In this document: piece after piece, positions 45,281 through 53,000 of the stretch
How the letters are laid out: each line of letters starts with the position of its first letter
Position numbering within the stretch: position 1 is the stretch's first letter
Source: DASYTH01 sp035942955
Lineage (GTDB): Bacteria > Actinomycetota > Actinomycetes > Mycobacteriales > Pseudonocardiaceae
Assembly (NCBI RefSeq): GCF_035942955.1
Contig: NZ_DASZCQ010000253.1
Span: forward strand, 6,344-70,343
DNA: 64,000 nucleotides
Direction: 5' to 3'
Program-made: the position numbers and the translations under genes
Notes under the pieces: model-generated
Seen by the model: the letters and a program-made list of their open reading frames with translations, nothing else
Told to the model about the DNA's origin: nothing
Database searches by the model: none

Positions 45281-46606
45281 CCGACCACGAGCAGCGACCC
45301 GGACGAGCGGCGCGGGCGCGGTCCGGCCGGCCCGCCACCGAGGCACCGCGGCGGGGACGCGGCACTGACGAGGACTGCCGCTCAAGGTCGCGGTCCGGCG
45401 GCTGTTGTGGCGGATGGGTTGCTCTACCCGAGTCGGGGTGCGGCTGCGCGGCTACGCGGCCGGCCAAGACCGCGGACCAGGGTGGCAGGAGTACACCGAC
45501 CTCGATGTCCTCGGGGTCGGGTTCACCCCGGCCGGCCAGTTGCACACCACCTTCGCCGACTGCCGCTCCACCACCCGCGCCCCGATCGAACGTATGTTCT
45601 GGATTCGGGGAGTGGCCGACTTCGTCGCGGCCAACGACGCCTACATGGTCCGTGCCCAGCCCGTCCCCGGTGCCGCCCGGACCCTGTCCAGCCGGCTCGG
45701 TGTCGGCGTGCTCGCCCCGGACGACCTCGCCGCGCTGGAGGGTACGTTCGCCACCGCGGTCAACCTCACCGGCGGCCCGCTGGCCTGCCTGTTCGACGTC
45801 GAAACCGCGGCGGTGCACCTCAACGCCTACGACAACGCCGACCGCAAGCTGGCCAAGCTGCTCGACTACCTCAACTTCGACTACTGGGTCTACGAGCCGT
45901 ACCGCAACCTCACCCAACTGGTCGCGCACCTCACCGACGTCGTCGCCGTCCTGGACCCGACCAACCGGCAACACCGCACCCTGTTCTACGACTGCGCCTG
46001 GCACTACGCCCTGGCCATCGCCCACGCGGTGGCCTACGCGCGCTCCACCCGCATGGGCGACATCCCCACCGCGCTGCGCACCTACATCGGCGGCGGGGAA
46101 CTCGCCCTGCGCGAGAAGCCAACCTGGCCCGGCTACTGAAACAGTCCGGGATCCCCAACGTGGACAACAGCGTCATCCACCCACCCTATGTCGACTTTGC
46201 CGTCGAACTGATCAACCGATTTCTTGTCCGGCCCGCCGAGATCGCCGAGGTCCTCCGCTACGCGGAATACCTCGCCGTATCCGAACCCAACCGCATCGAC
46301 GCCACCGTCGCCGACGCCTTCGGCAAGCAGGTCCGTCCGGTCGCCGCCAAGCTCCTCGCCGACGTCTGCGGGTATCTGGTCACCACGGCTGGGCTACGCC
46401 CTGACTTCCGCGCCGCCGCCCGCCACCGACTAGTCATTGACCTCACCGGTGGCAACACCACCAACCTCAACGGACAGGCAGCAACGTCTCCGGCAAATCC
46501 AGCGGCGAAGCGTGAATCACCCGCCGACCAACGGCACGATACGCCACCAAATCATCAGATGACGCTTGACGAACAGGGTGAGGCAACGACGACCGACCCA
46601 GACTAA
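45277..46606 (+). pseudogene. PD-(D/E)XK-nuclease-like protein, two frameshifts
   Basis: Starting at GTG 45277 (coupled to the upstream gene), the sequence needs two frame changes, near 45378 and near 46110, to read through. The restored protein (about 440 residues) has an N-terminal region LKVAVRRLLWRMG, then YTDLDVLGVGF and TFADCRSTTRAPIERMFWIRG, arranged like the D ... (D/E)xK core of Mrr or VRR-type nucleases but with DCR in place of DCK. The remainder is helical (RLLKQSGIPNVDNSV, FLVRPAEIAEVLRYAEYL). I cannot name the family. The frameshifts, if real, inactivate it. Confidence 0.5.
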
Positions 46607-46839
46607 CTCACTATCCGATGCTTACATCCGGCCGTCGCAAGTCCTACAGTGGTGATCGATCCGCCGGTTGAGCCGCTCGTGATCTAGCTGATGCTGTTCG
46701 TCGCCGAACGTCGCTAAAAGGTTCGCCCATGCGCATATCTGCATTTCTCAGGGATGACCGGCCCGCTCGATGAATCAATCCCCGCCGCTGTCCGCCGCTG
46801 GCCGCACAGGCACTCGGCGGCGCAGTGCGTCTTCTACGG
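46607..46839. other. Short unassigned spacer
   Basis: No gene, repeat or hairpin of note is visible between the nuclease-like gene and the membrane-protein remnant. Base composition is lower in GC than elsewhere in the window. Confidence 0.4.
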
Positions 46840-47369
46840 GCGATATCGCGCCGATGAATACATCACTCCCCACAGAAATGCTGTCAACCCGCATAAGCAT
46901 GCCAGCGGCACGTAGTCCGAATAGACCGTGTCTCTGCCGACGAACGAGATTGTAAGCGTCGTGGCCAGCAGTGATAGAACTGCGACTGCGACACCCATTC
47001 GAGCCAGGTTGTCGACGAGCCAATCCGCCCCGCTGGGCTTTTGGTACTGGCCACGATGATCGGCATGATACCGATCGTGGCGACCATAAGGATGAGCGCC
47101 GCCAAATCGAGCCCATGAAAGCCCGGCTTACCATACTTTGCCAGGAGATGATCGCCGACAGCTCCATACATCATGACGATTAGCAGGGGCAGACACCGAA
47201 GATTAGCGTTGAACGCAGAAGGTCAGCTGCCCTACCACTTAACGACCCCGCCGATGACAGGTCTCTTTCAACCCCGCGCAACAATACCAATATCGAGTAC
47301 AACGCCAGCGTCCCCGCGACACAGAAACCAAGACCGGCGGTCACTTCGAGCTCGGCAAGTCGCGCCGTG
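46840..47369 (-). pseudogene. Remnant of a multi-pass membrane protein
   Basis: On the minus strand three frames in succession give hydrophobic helices: VTAGLGFCVAGTLALYSILV, then CLPLLIVMMYGAVGDHLL and LAALILMVATIGIMPIIVA, then VAVAVLSLLATTLTISFVG and LACLCGLTAFLWGV. Two one-base shifts (near 47185 and 47035) are needed to join them into a protein of about 170 residues with five helices. The 5' end abuts a truncated HTH gene at 47369. Family not recognised. Confidence 0.55.
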
Positions 47370-47576
47370 TCACAGGGGTCGGATCTCAGGCTCGGGCATC
47401 ATGCCACGGCGGGTCCAGTTGGCCACGCTGGTGTGGGTGTAGGCGGTGTGCTTGCCGTCGCTGGCAGCGAGTTCGTTGATTCTGAGCGCGAGGCTCTTTC
47501 GGCTGGCACCGGACGCCAGGATGAGCGCGTTCAGGCGCGTGTTGGGACCGCTTGCTGGTTGCGCTGGTTCGGCCAC
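47370..47576 (-). pseudogene. Truncated HTH regulator (N-terminus only)
   Basis: The 68 codons read as the start of an actinobacterial regulator of about 400 residues: TRLNALILASGASRKSLALRI and TAYTHTSVANWTRRGMMPEPEI are its helix-turn-helix. The frame then hits TGA exactly where the membrane-protein remnant begins, so the gene was cut by a rearrangement. The short product might still bind DNA but lacks the sensor. Confidence 0.6.
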
Positions 47577-47755
47577 GCTGCTCGCCTCCGGTTGACCACC
47601 CCGGCGGGTCTGTTACCTTTGGTAGTAGGTCGTGTTCTACCCGTGAACCTCGTGCGCGATCCGTGAGCCCCCGGTGTGAGCCTCCCAGCGGGATCGGTCA
47701 GCGGCTTGGCTGGTCGTGAGCTCAGCTGATTCCGGTTCAGGTCGGGAGGATGTTG

Positions 47756-48294
47756 ATGATCCTCACAGGAAACAGAATTGCCGCCGAGGTAGGTGGCGGC
47801 ACGATGACGATTCATCCGTTTTCTCCTGAGCACCTCGAGCCCAATAGCTATCGCGTGACTCTCGGTCGGAGGCTTCTTGACTGTGCGACGGAGTCGCTGG
47901 ACGCTCGGTCTGATCCTTTGATGTCGGCAAGTTTCCTCGAGGACGATGGCCGGGTTCTCGAGCCGGGCCGTTTCTACTGGGTGAGACCGGAGAAGTACTG
48001 GGCTCGACACGGTTCGCAGCGACGTTGTACGCGACGCGATCTCTCGCGTCGATGGGAATGTGGATTCATTTCAGTGCTCCGCTGGGTCACACGGGTGCGG
48101 TCATTCGGTGGACGCTTGAGATTCGGGTTGCGCACCGAATTGCTTTATATCCGGGAATGCAGATAGGAAAGATCGCGTTTCGGTGTCCACATGGCACTGT
48201 CATCCCCTATGATGACCGCTATCTGTCCTCAACTACGGTGCGTCCCTCGACAATGCGTGTTGATCGACTCTTCGCTACAGGGCGGACAGGATGA
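47756..48294 (+). pseudogene. dCTP deaminase-like protein 1 (frameshifted)
   Basis: Restored length is about 178 residues. MILTGNRIAAEV and LEPNSYRVTLG at the N-terminus, and LYATRSLASMGMWIHFSA, RWTLEIRVAH and YPGMQIGKIAF later, follow the Dcd/dUTPase beta-barrel order. The glutamate of TLEIR matches the catalytic Glu138 of Dcd, but the RSSLGR motif reads RSLASM. A frameshift near 47998-48002 separates the halves (EKYW | GSTRFAATLYATRS). ATG 47756 is 6 nt from GGGAGG and aligns with the paralogue. Its stop overlaps the next start (ATGA). It heads a three-gene coupled set. Confidence 0.68.
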
Positions 48295-48816
48295 TTCTTA
48301 CCGGCCAGCAGATCGTATCTGAGATCGCCCTTCGACGGATCACCATCGATCCCTTCCTGGCCGAGAACGTCAACCCGAACAGTTACAACTTCCGGGTCGG
48401 CAACTCGCTACGAATCTACAGAGACCGTGTTATCGATCCCCGCAGGCGTCCCGCGACCGAGCTAGTGACGATGCCTGAATCGGGTTTCGTCCTAGAAGCA
48501 CAACGTCTATACCCTGGCGTCCACGATCGAAGTTATGGGCAGCGACTACTATGCGCCAACATTCGCGGCCCGCTCATCGGTCGCACGACTCGGGGTGTTT
48601 ATCAACCTGTCGGCCTCCCTAGGCGATATCGGCTATCTCGGGCAGTGGACGCTGCAGCTGTTCGCGGCCACGAATCTCCGCATCTATCCGGGTATGGAGA
48701 TCGGTCAGATCATGTGGTGGAAGCCGCTGGGCACGGTTGATCTCTATCGCGGCAAGTACCAGGGCAGTTCAGGACCATGCGCGACAAGGATTCACTATGA
48801 CTTCTCCGCCAGTTGA
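48291..48816 (+). pseudogene. dCTP deaminase-like protein 2 (frameshifted)
   Basis: Tandem paralogue of the previous gene, about 175 residues when repaired. MILTGQQIVSEI and VNPNSYNFRVG start it. FAARSSVARLGVFINLSA keeps the Dcd RSSxxR motif, but the catalytic glutamate site reads QWTLQLFAA with Gln. So the two paralogues retain complementary parts of the usual active site. An extra C near 48513 (TACCCTGGCG) breaks the frame between QRLY and LASTIEVMGSDYYAP. The ATP-grasp gene starts inside its last 20 bases, so all three are coupled. Confidence 0.68.
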
Positions 48817-49567
48817 ACCGCTCATCGTCCCGCAACTTGGCGCGCGGCCGACTCTGTGCGGGGGCAAGGCGAGGATCCTGCTCGACATCTATCACCTCGT
48901 GGACGTGCCGGAGTTCGTAGTCATCTCATCAAGTTGGTTCGGTCTCGCGGCCAACGCGCAACTGGCCGAGATCGCCGACTGCTGGTCTCGGTGGGAGACC
49001 GCTCATCAGATGAGCATCCAGAGCATGCGCCGCCTCGCGGGTATTCAGCTCACAGACGCGATGCGCGACGTACTGACCGCGCAACTCCCGGAGTTCCTGC
49101 CGGACGTCAGCCTGTTCGCGGTGCGCTCGTCAGCCGCGGGTGAAGACGGACCCCGCCGCAGCTTCGCCGGTCTCTACAGCACTGAGCTCGACGTCTCGCG
49201 CGCCGATCTCGAGCAGGCCATTGTGGCGGTCTGGAGGTCCTGGTTCTCAGTGCGCGCGATCACCCATCGGGACAGCAGTTTCTGGCAGCCCCCAACCATG
49301 GATGTGGTCGTGCAGCGCATGATCGACGCCGACGAGGCAGGGGTCGTCGCAGTCTACCGGGACTCCGTCGAGGTGGAGTGGGTTCTCGGCACGGGCGACC
49401 GCTTGGTCGACGGCAGCGTGGAACCGGCTCGGCGTCTGGTCACCGCGCCGGCGCAGAATCCCGCCGGGTCGGTGGAGCACGCCGCAGCCGCGGCGTGGAT
49501 GCTGCGTGATCAGCTGGGAGTTGGGGATCTCGATGTCGAATGGGCCGCTGACCGCGACCGGGTTCGT
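48797..49567 (+). pseudogene. PEP-synthase/PPDK N-terminal ATP-grasp-like protein, 3' truncated
   Basis: About 257 residues of the nucleotide-binding half of pyruvate phosphate dikinase / PEP synthase type proteins: GGKARILLDIYH near residue 23, then FAVRSSAAGEDGPRRSFAGLY, MDVVVQRMIDADEAGVV and LDVEWAADRDRV. The phosphohistidine and PEP domains are missing: at about 49567 the sequence switches to the antisense of an integrase gene, though the frame stays open to 49822. Start ATG 48797 overlaps the deaminase-like gene. A stand-alone ATP-grasp domain (as in rifampin phosphotransferase relatives) or a truncated longer enzyme are both possible. Confidence 0.68.
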
Positions 49568-50071
49568 GCAGCGGTGGTCGGCGGGTGTGTAGTGCCGGAC
49601 TGTGGGCCGGCCGTCGCAGTGGTCGCGGCAGCGGCGCAGCTCGGCGTAGAAGGTCTCCAGCGCGTGCGCGTCGACCTGGCTGATCGTGCAGTCGCCGATC
49701 GGCAGCGCGTGGATGTGCTTGCGCGCGTACCCCTGCAAGGTCTGCTTGCTGCGCCGCCCGATGTCGGCGTTCTTCAGGTGCTCCTCGATGAGCTGACCCA
49801 GCGTGGCGTTGGCCGCGGCTGACGGCCCTGCTCGACCTGGCGAACGAGCGCCTCACGCACCTGCTCCGCTTGAGCCCAGGCGTCCGGCCCGGCCGGGATG
49901 GTCTCCTTCAGGTACAGGTCGCGTCCGGTGAGGACGTCCTTGCCGGCGTAGACCCGGACCCGCAACGAGCCACCGGATCGTTCCTCGATGTTCCCCCGTG
50001 GGCGCTCGCGCCCAGGAGGGTTCCCCCATGTGGACAGTGTAGACGTCCGAGGAGTTCATGCCCTTGGCCAT
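49560..50071 (-). pseudogene. Degenerate tyrosine recombinase (integrase) next to tRNA-Glu
   Basis: Minus-strand pieces in three frames reconstruct the N-terminal part of an actinobacterial phage/ICE integrase: NIEERSGGSLRVRVYAGKD, LTGRDLYLKETIPAG, then TLGQLIEEHLKNADIGRRSK and YARKHIHALPIGDCTISQVDA. Frameshifts lie near 49815 and near 49995. The catalytic domain with its Arg-His-Arg-Tyr set is gone, cut where the ATP-grasp fragment ends. It stands 116 bp from tRNA-Glu, at the classic position of an integrase beside its attachment site. Confidence 0.72.
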
Positions 50072-50186
50072 GCCCAGCGATCCTTTCCAAGATCGCTGCC
50101 AGCAAGCCCCGAAACACGAGCCCGAGGCCGGGAATCCACCGTTTACCTGGTGATTTCCCGGCCTCGGGATGCTCGGGCGACACCTG

Positions 50187-50259
50187 TAGCCCCGACGGGA
50201 TTTGAACCCGCGCTACCGCCTTGAGAGGGCGGCGTCCTAGGCCGCTAGACGACGGGGCC
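50187..50259 (-). tRNA. tRNA-Glu (CUC)
   Basis: A 73-base cloverleaf: acceptor GGCCCCG / CGGGGCT (with one G-U), D arm with TAGCGGCCTAG, anticodon stem CCGCC / GGCGG with loop CTCTCAA (anticodon CTC), and T loop TTCAAAT. The CCA is not encoded. It pairs with the tRNA-Gln just upstream, and gltX lies beyond. Its 3' end is repeated at 17515. Confidence 0.93.
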
Positions 50260-50293
50260 GTAAACGCAGCGGAATCGTACACGATTCACCGCG

Positions 50294-50365
50294 CTGGGGT
50301 ACCAGGACTCGAACCTAGACTAACTGAACCAGAATCAGTCGTGCTGCCAATTACACCATACCCCA
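50294..50365 (-). tRNA. tRNA-Gln (CUG)
   Basis: A 72-base cloverleaf: acceptor TGGGGTA / TACCCCA with discriminator G, anticodon stem ACTGA / TCAGT around TTCTGGT (anticodon CTG), T loop TTCGAGT. It lies 34 bp upstream of tRNA-Glu on the same strand, so they are probably cotranscribed. Confidence 0.93.
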
Positions 50366-50403
50366 CCAGCACGGCTGGACAGTGGCCCGAGCACGGGCTC
50401 GGG

Positions 50404-51279
50404 TCACTGTCCGTGGTGCCGACCTGAGATGGTAGACCACGCGGCTCGAGGACCGGAAACCGGATCGGGCATGCGCTGGCCGGGGACGGCGGAGGTGCTG
50501 GTCGTGGCGGGGGTGAGATACTCGCTGACGATCAGTTCGGGGAGGTCGCCGAGGGTGTCGATGACGTGGACGCCGGCGTGCGGGCGGGGGCCGGGAGCGT
50601 GGCAGCGGTCGAGCCAGACGCCGTGCAGGCCGGCGTCGCGGGCGCCGAGGGCGTCGACGTCGAGCCGGTCGCCGACGTGCAGGGCCTCGTCGACGGGGAC
50701 GTCGAGGTTGTCGCACGCGGTCCGGAAGATCACCGGGTCGGGCTTGGCGGCGCCGAGCTCGCCGGCGATGACCACGGTGTCGAAGAACCGGGCGATGCCC
50801 AGCCGGTTGAGCTTGGCGCGCTGGTGGGAGCCGGACGCGTTGGTCACGGCGGCCACCTTCAGCCCGGCGGCCTGGAGCCAGTCCAGGCACGGGAACACGT
50901 CGTCGAACAGCCGCCAGTCGCCGGACGCCTCGGCCATCCGGCGGTCCTCGAGCCGGCAGACGGCCTCGTCGTCCAGCAGCGCGCCGAGGTCGGCCAGGAA
51001 CGCCTTCGTGCGGGCCATGCGCATGGTGTCCGGGTCCATCTCCCCGGACACCACCTTGGCGACGTGCTCCTCGGTCATCCGCAGCCAGGTCGGCCACATG
51101 TCGTCACGGCCGATCATGCTGCACAGTGCCTTCCGCGCAGAGGTCGTGAAGTCGACAAGGGTGTCGTCGATGTCCAGGCAGACGGCCTGAATTCGGGGTG
51201 GCAGGTGCGTCTCCTCCAAATTGTCCGATGTCGACATCGCCTTGGCATGCAGGTGCACGGGCACGAGCGCGGAAGTCAC
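50404..51279 (-). CDS. HAD-superfamily hydrolase
   Basis: Cytoplasmic phosphatase-like enzyme of up to 291 residues. All four HAD motifs are present: DIDDTL (nucleophile Asp), VTNASGS, the lysine of KPDPVI, and HVGDRLDVD. A cap domain of the C1 helical type lies between the first two. GTG at 51279 gives the longest form; ATG at 51237 (MSTSDN) is an alternative and may be the true start. The substrate is unknown; HAD genes beside gltX and these tRNAs are common in this group. Confidence 0.85.
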   Translation of the reverse strand: MTSALVPVHLHAKAMSTSDNLEETHLPPRIQAVCLDIDDTLVDFTTSARKALCSMIGRDDMWPTWLRMTEEHVAKVVSGEMDPDTMRMARTKAFLADLGALLDDEAVCRLEDRRMAEASGDWRLFDDVFPCLDWLQAAGLKVAAVTNASGSHQRAKLNRLGIARFFDTVVIAGELGAAKPDPVIFRTACDNLDVPVDEALHVGDRLDVDALGARDAGLHGVWLDRCHAPGPRPHAGVHVIDTLGDLPELIVSEYLTPATTSTSAVPGQRMPDPVSGPRAAWSTISGRHHGQ

Positions 51280-51413
51280 CCCCGAGAGGCTAGGTCGCCG
51301 GGCGCCCCCACCGATTCGGCTGTTTAGGGGATAGTGCTAGTTCTGATTCGATCCAGGTCGGGCCGTCCACAACGGACCCCGAACGGGGTTTATCGCTCGC
51401 GCCTCCCTCGGCG

Positions 51414-52898
51414 TTACGGGCTCGCTCGACGCAGCCGGGACAGGGACCGCTCCCGGCCGAGCAGCTCCATCGACTCGTACAGCGGCGGCGAGACCGTCCG
51501 CCCGGTGACCGCGACCCGGACCGGAGCGAACGCCTTGCGCGGCTTGAGGCCGAGGCCATCGATCAGAGCCGCCTTGAGGGCCTGCTCGATCTGGGCCGCC
51601 GACCATTCCGGCACGTCCGACAACGACTCGATGCTGGCCTCGAGAATGGGCTTCGCGTCCGGACCGAGCGCCTTGGCGACCGATTCCGGCTCGGGCCGGA
51701 AATCGTCCTCGGAAACGAACAGGAACCCCACCATTCCGGGCGCGTCGGAGAGCACGATGAGCCGTTCCTGAATAAGCGGCGCAATTGCCCGGAGAGTGGC
51801 CAGCTGCTCGCCGGACGGCGATTCCGGCAGGGTGCCGGCGGCCACGAGGTACGGCACCACCCGGTCGACGAACTCCTCCGCGGGCAGCGCCCTGAGGTGC
51901 TCGGCGTTGATCGCCTCGGCCTTCTTGACGTCGAACCGGGCCGGGTTGGAGCTGACCCTGGTGACGTCGAACGCGGCCACCATCTCGGCCATGGTGAACA
52001 CGTCGCGGTCGTCGGCGATCGCCCAGCCGAGCAGGGCAAGGTAGTTGAGCATGCCCTCGGGCACGAACCCCCGCTCCCGGTAGTGGAACAGGTTGAACTC
52101 CGGATCCCGCTTGGACAGCTTCTTGTTGCCCTCCCCGCGGACCAGCGGCAGGTGCGCGTACCGCGGCGTGAAGTCGGCCACCCCGATCCGGCGCAGCGCC
52201 CGGGACAGCGCGAGCTGCCGCGGCGTGGACGGCAGCAGGTCCTCGCCGCGCAGCACGTGGGTGATCCGCATGAGCGCGTCGTCGACCGGGTTGGTCAGCG
52301 TGTACAGCGGGGCGCCGTTGGCGCGGACCAGCACCGGGTCGGGCACGCTGCCGGCCCGGAACGTAATCTCCCCGCGGATCAGGTCGGTGAACGTGAGGTC
52401 GTCGTCGGGCATGCGCAGCCGCAGCACCGGCTCGCGGCCCTCGGCGCGGAAGGCGGCCCGCTGCTCGGCGGTCAGCTCGCGATCCCGGTTGTCGTAGCCG
52501 AGCTTGGGATCGTCCCCGGCCGCGCGGCGCCGCGCCTCGATCTCCTCCGGCGTGGAGAACGACTCGTACAGCTCGCCGGCTGCGAGCAGGCGCCCGGCGA
52601 TGTCGGCGTAGATCTCGAGGCGTTGGCTCTGCCGGTACGGGCCGTGCGGGCCGCCCACCTCGGGGCCCTCGTCCCAGTCAAGGCGCAGCCAGCGCAGCGC
52701 GTCGAGCAGTGCCCGGTAGCTGTCCTCGGTGTCGCGCGCGGCGTCGGTGTCCTCAATGCGGAACACCAGGGTGCCGCCGTGATGGCGGGCGAACGCCCAG
52801 TTGAAGAGCATGGTGCGGACCAGCCCGACATGCGGCGTTCCGGTGGGCGACGGGCAGAACCGGGTGCGCACCCCGGGGGGCGGAGCGGAAGTCGTCAT
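51414..52898 (-). CDS. gltX: Glutamyl-tRNA synthetase
   Basis: Class I aminoacyl-tRNA synthetase of 494 residues that charges tRNA-Glu. The HIGH motif is in PSPTGTPHVGL near residue 17, and the KMSKS motif appears as KKLSKR. The editing-free catalytic domain is followed by the helical anticodon-binding domain. ATG 52898 is chosen because the signature begins 15 residues in; the frame is open for 85 codons upstream without homology. Genomic position next to tRNA-Glu and tRNA-Gln is fitting: in most actinomycetes a Glu synthetase also loads tRNA-Gln before amidation. Confidence 0.96.
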   Translation of the reverse strand: MTTSAPPPGVRTRFCPSPTGTPHVGLVRTMLFNWAFARHHGGTLVFRIEDTDAARDTEDSYRALLDALRWLRLDWDEGPEVGGPHGPYRQSQRLEIYADIAGRLLAAGELYESFSTPEEIEARRRAAGDDPKLGYDNRDRELTAEQRAAFRAEGREPVLRLRMPDDDLTFTDLIRGEITFRAGSVPDPVLVRANGAPLYTLTNPVDDALMRITHVLRGEDLLPSTPRQLALSRALRRIGVADFTPRYAHLPLVRGEGNKKLSKRDPEFNLFHYRERGFVPEGMLNYLALLGWAIADDRDVFTMAEMVAAFDVTRVSSNPARFDVKKAEAINAEHLRALPAEEFVDRVVPYLVAAGTLPESPSGEQLATLRAIAPLIQERLIVLSDAPGMVGFLFVSEDDFRPEPESVAKALGPDAKPILEASIESLSDVPEWSAAQIEQALKAALIDGLGLKPRKAFAPVRVAVTGRTVSPPLYESMELLGRERSLSRLRRASP

Positions 52899-52965
52899 GG
52901 TCCGTTCAGGGTATCCAGCCGCAACCGGCTTGACGCGCCTGGCGTCCGGTGCCATCCTCAAAGTA

Positions 52966-52981
52966 TTCAACCAGTGTTGAA
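52966..52981. promoter_or_regulatory. Palindromic operator upstream of the FAD monooxygenase
   Basis: TTCAAC-CAGT-GTTGAA is a perfect inverted repeat lying 20 bp before the ATG at 53001, overlapping the likely promoter. The form is typical for a TetR-type repressor. No regulator gene is adjacent. Confidence 0.55.
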
Positions 52982-53000
52982 ATTTGGGGAGTGAGTGATC

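Larger units (their letters stand above)
17515..50187. mobile_element. Candidate tRNA-Glu-integrated genomic island (decayed)
   Basis: The interval is bounded by the tRNA-Glu 3' fragment on the left and the intact tRNA-Glu on the right, with a degenerate tyrosine recombinase directly beside the intact tRNA (49560-50071). The content is accessory: defence-like, catabolic and secreted genes, an IS481 copy and many pseudogenes. Genes outside on the right are intact housekeeping genes. Excision is no longer expected because the recombinase has frameshifts and is truncated. Several insertions and deletions may have built the region rather than one event. Confidence 0.5.
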
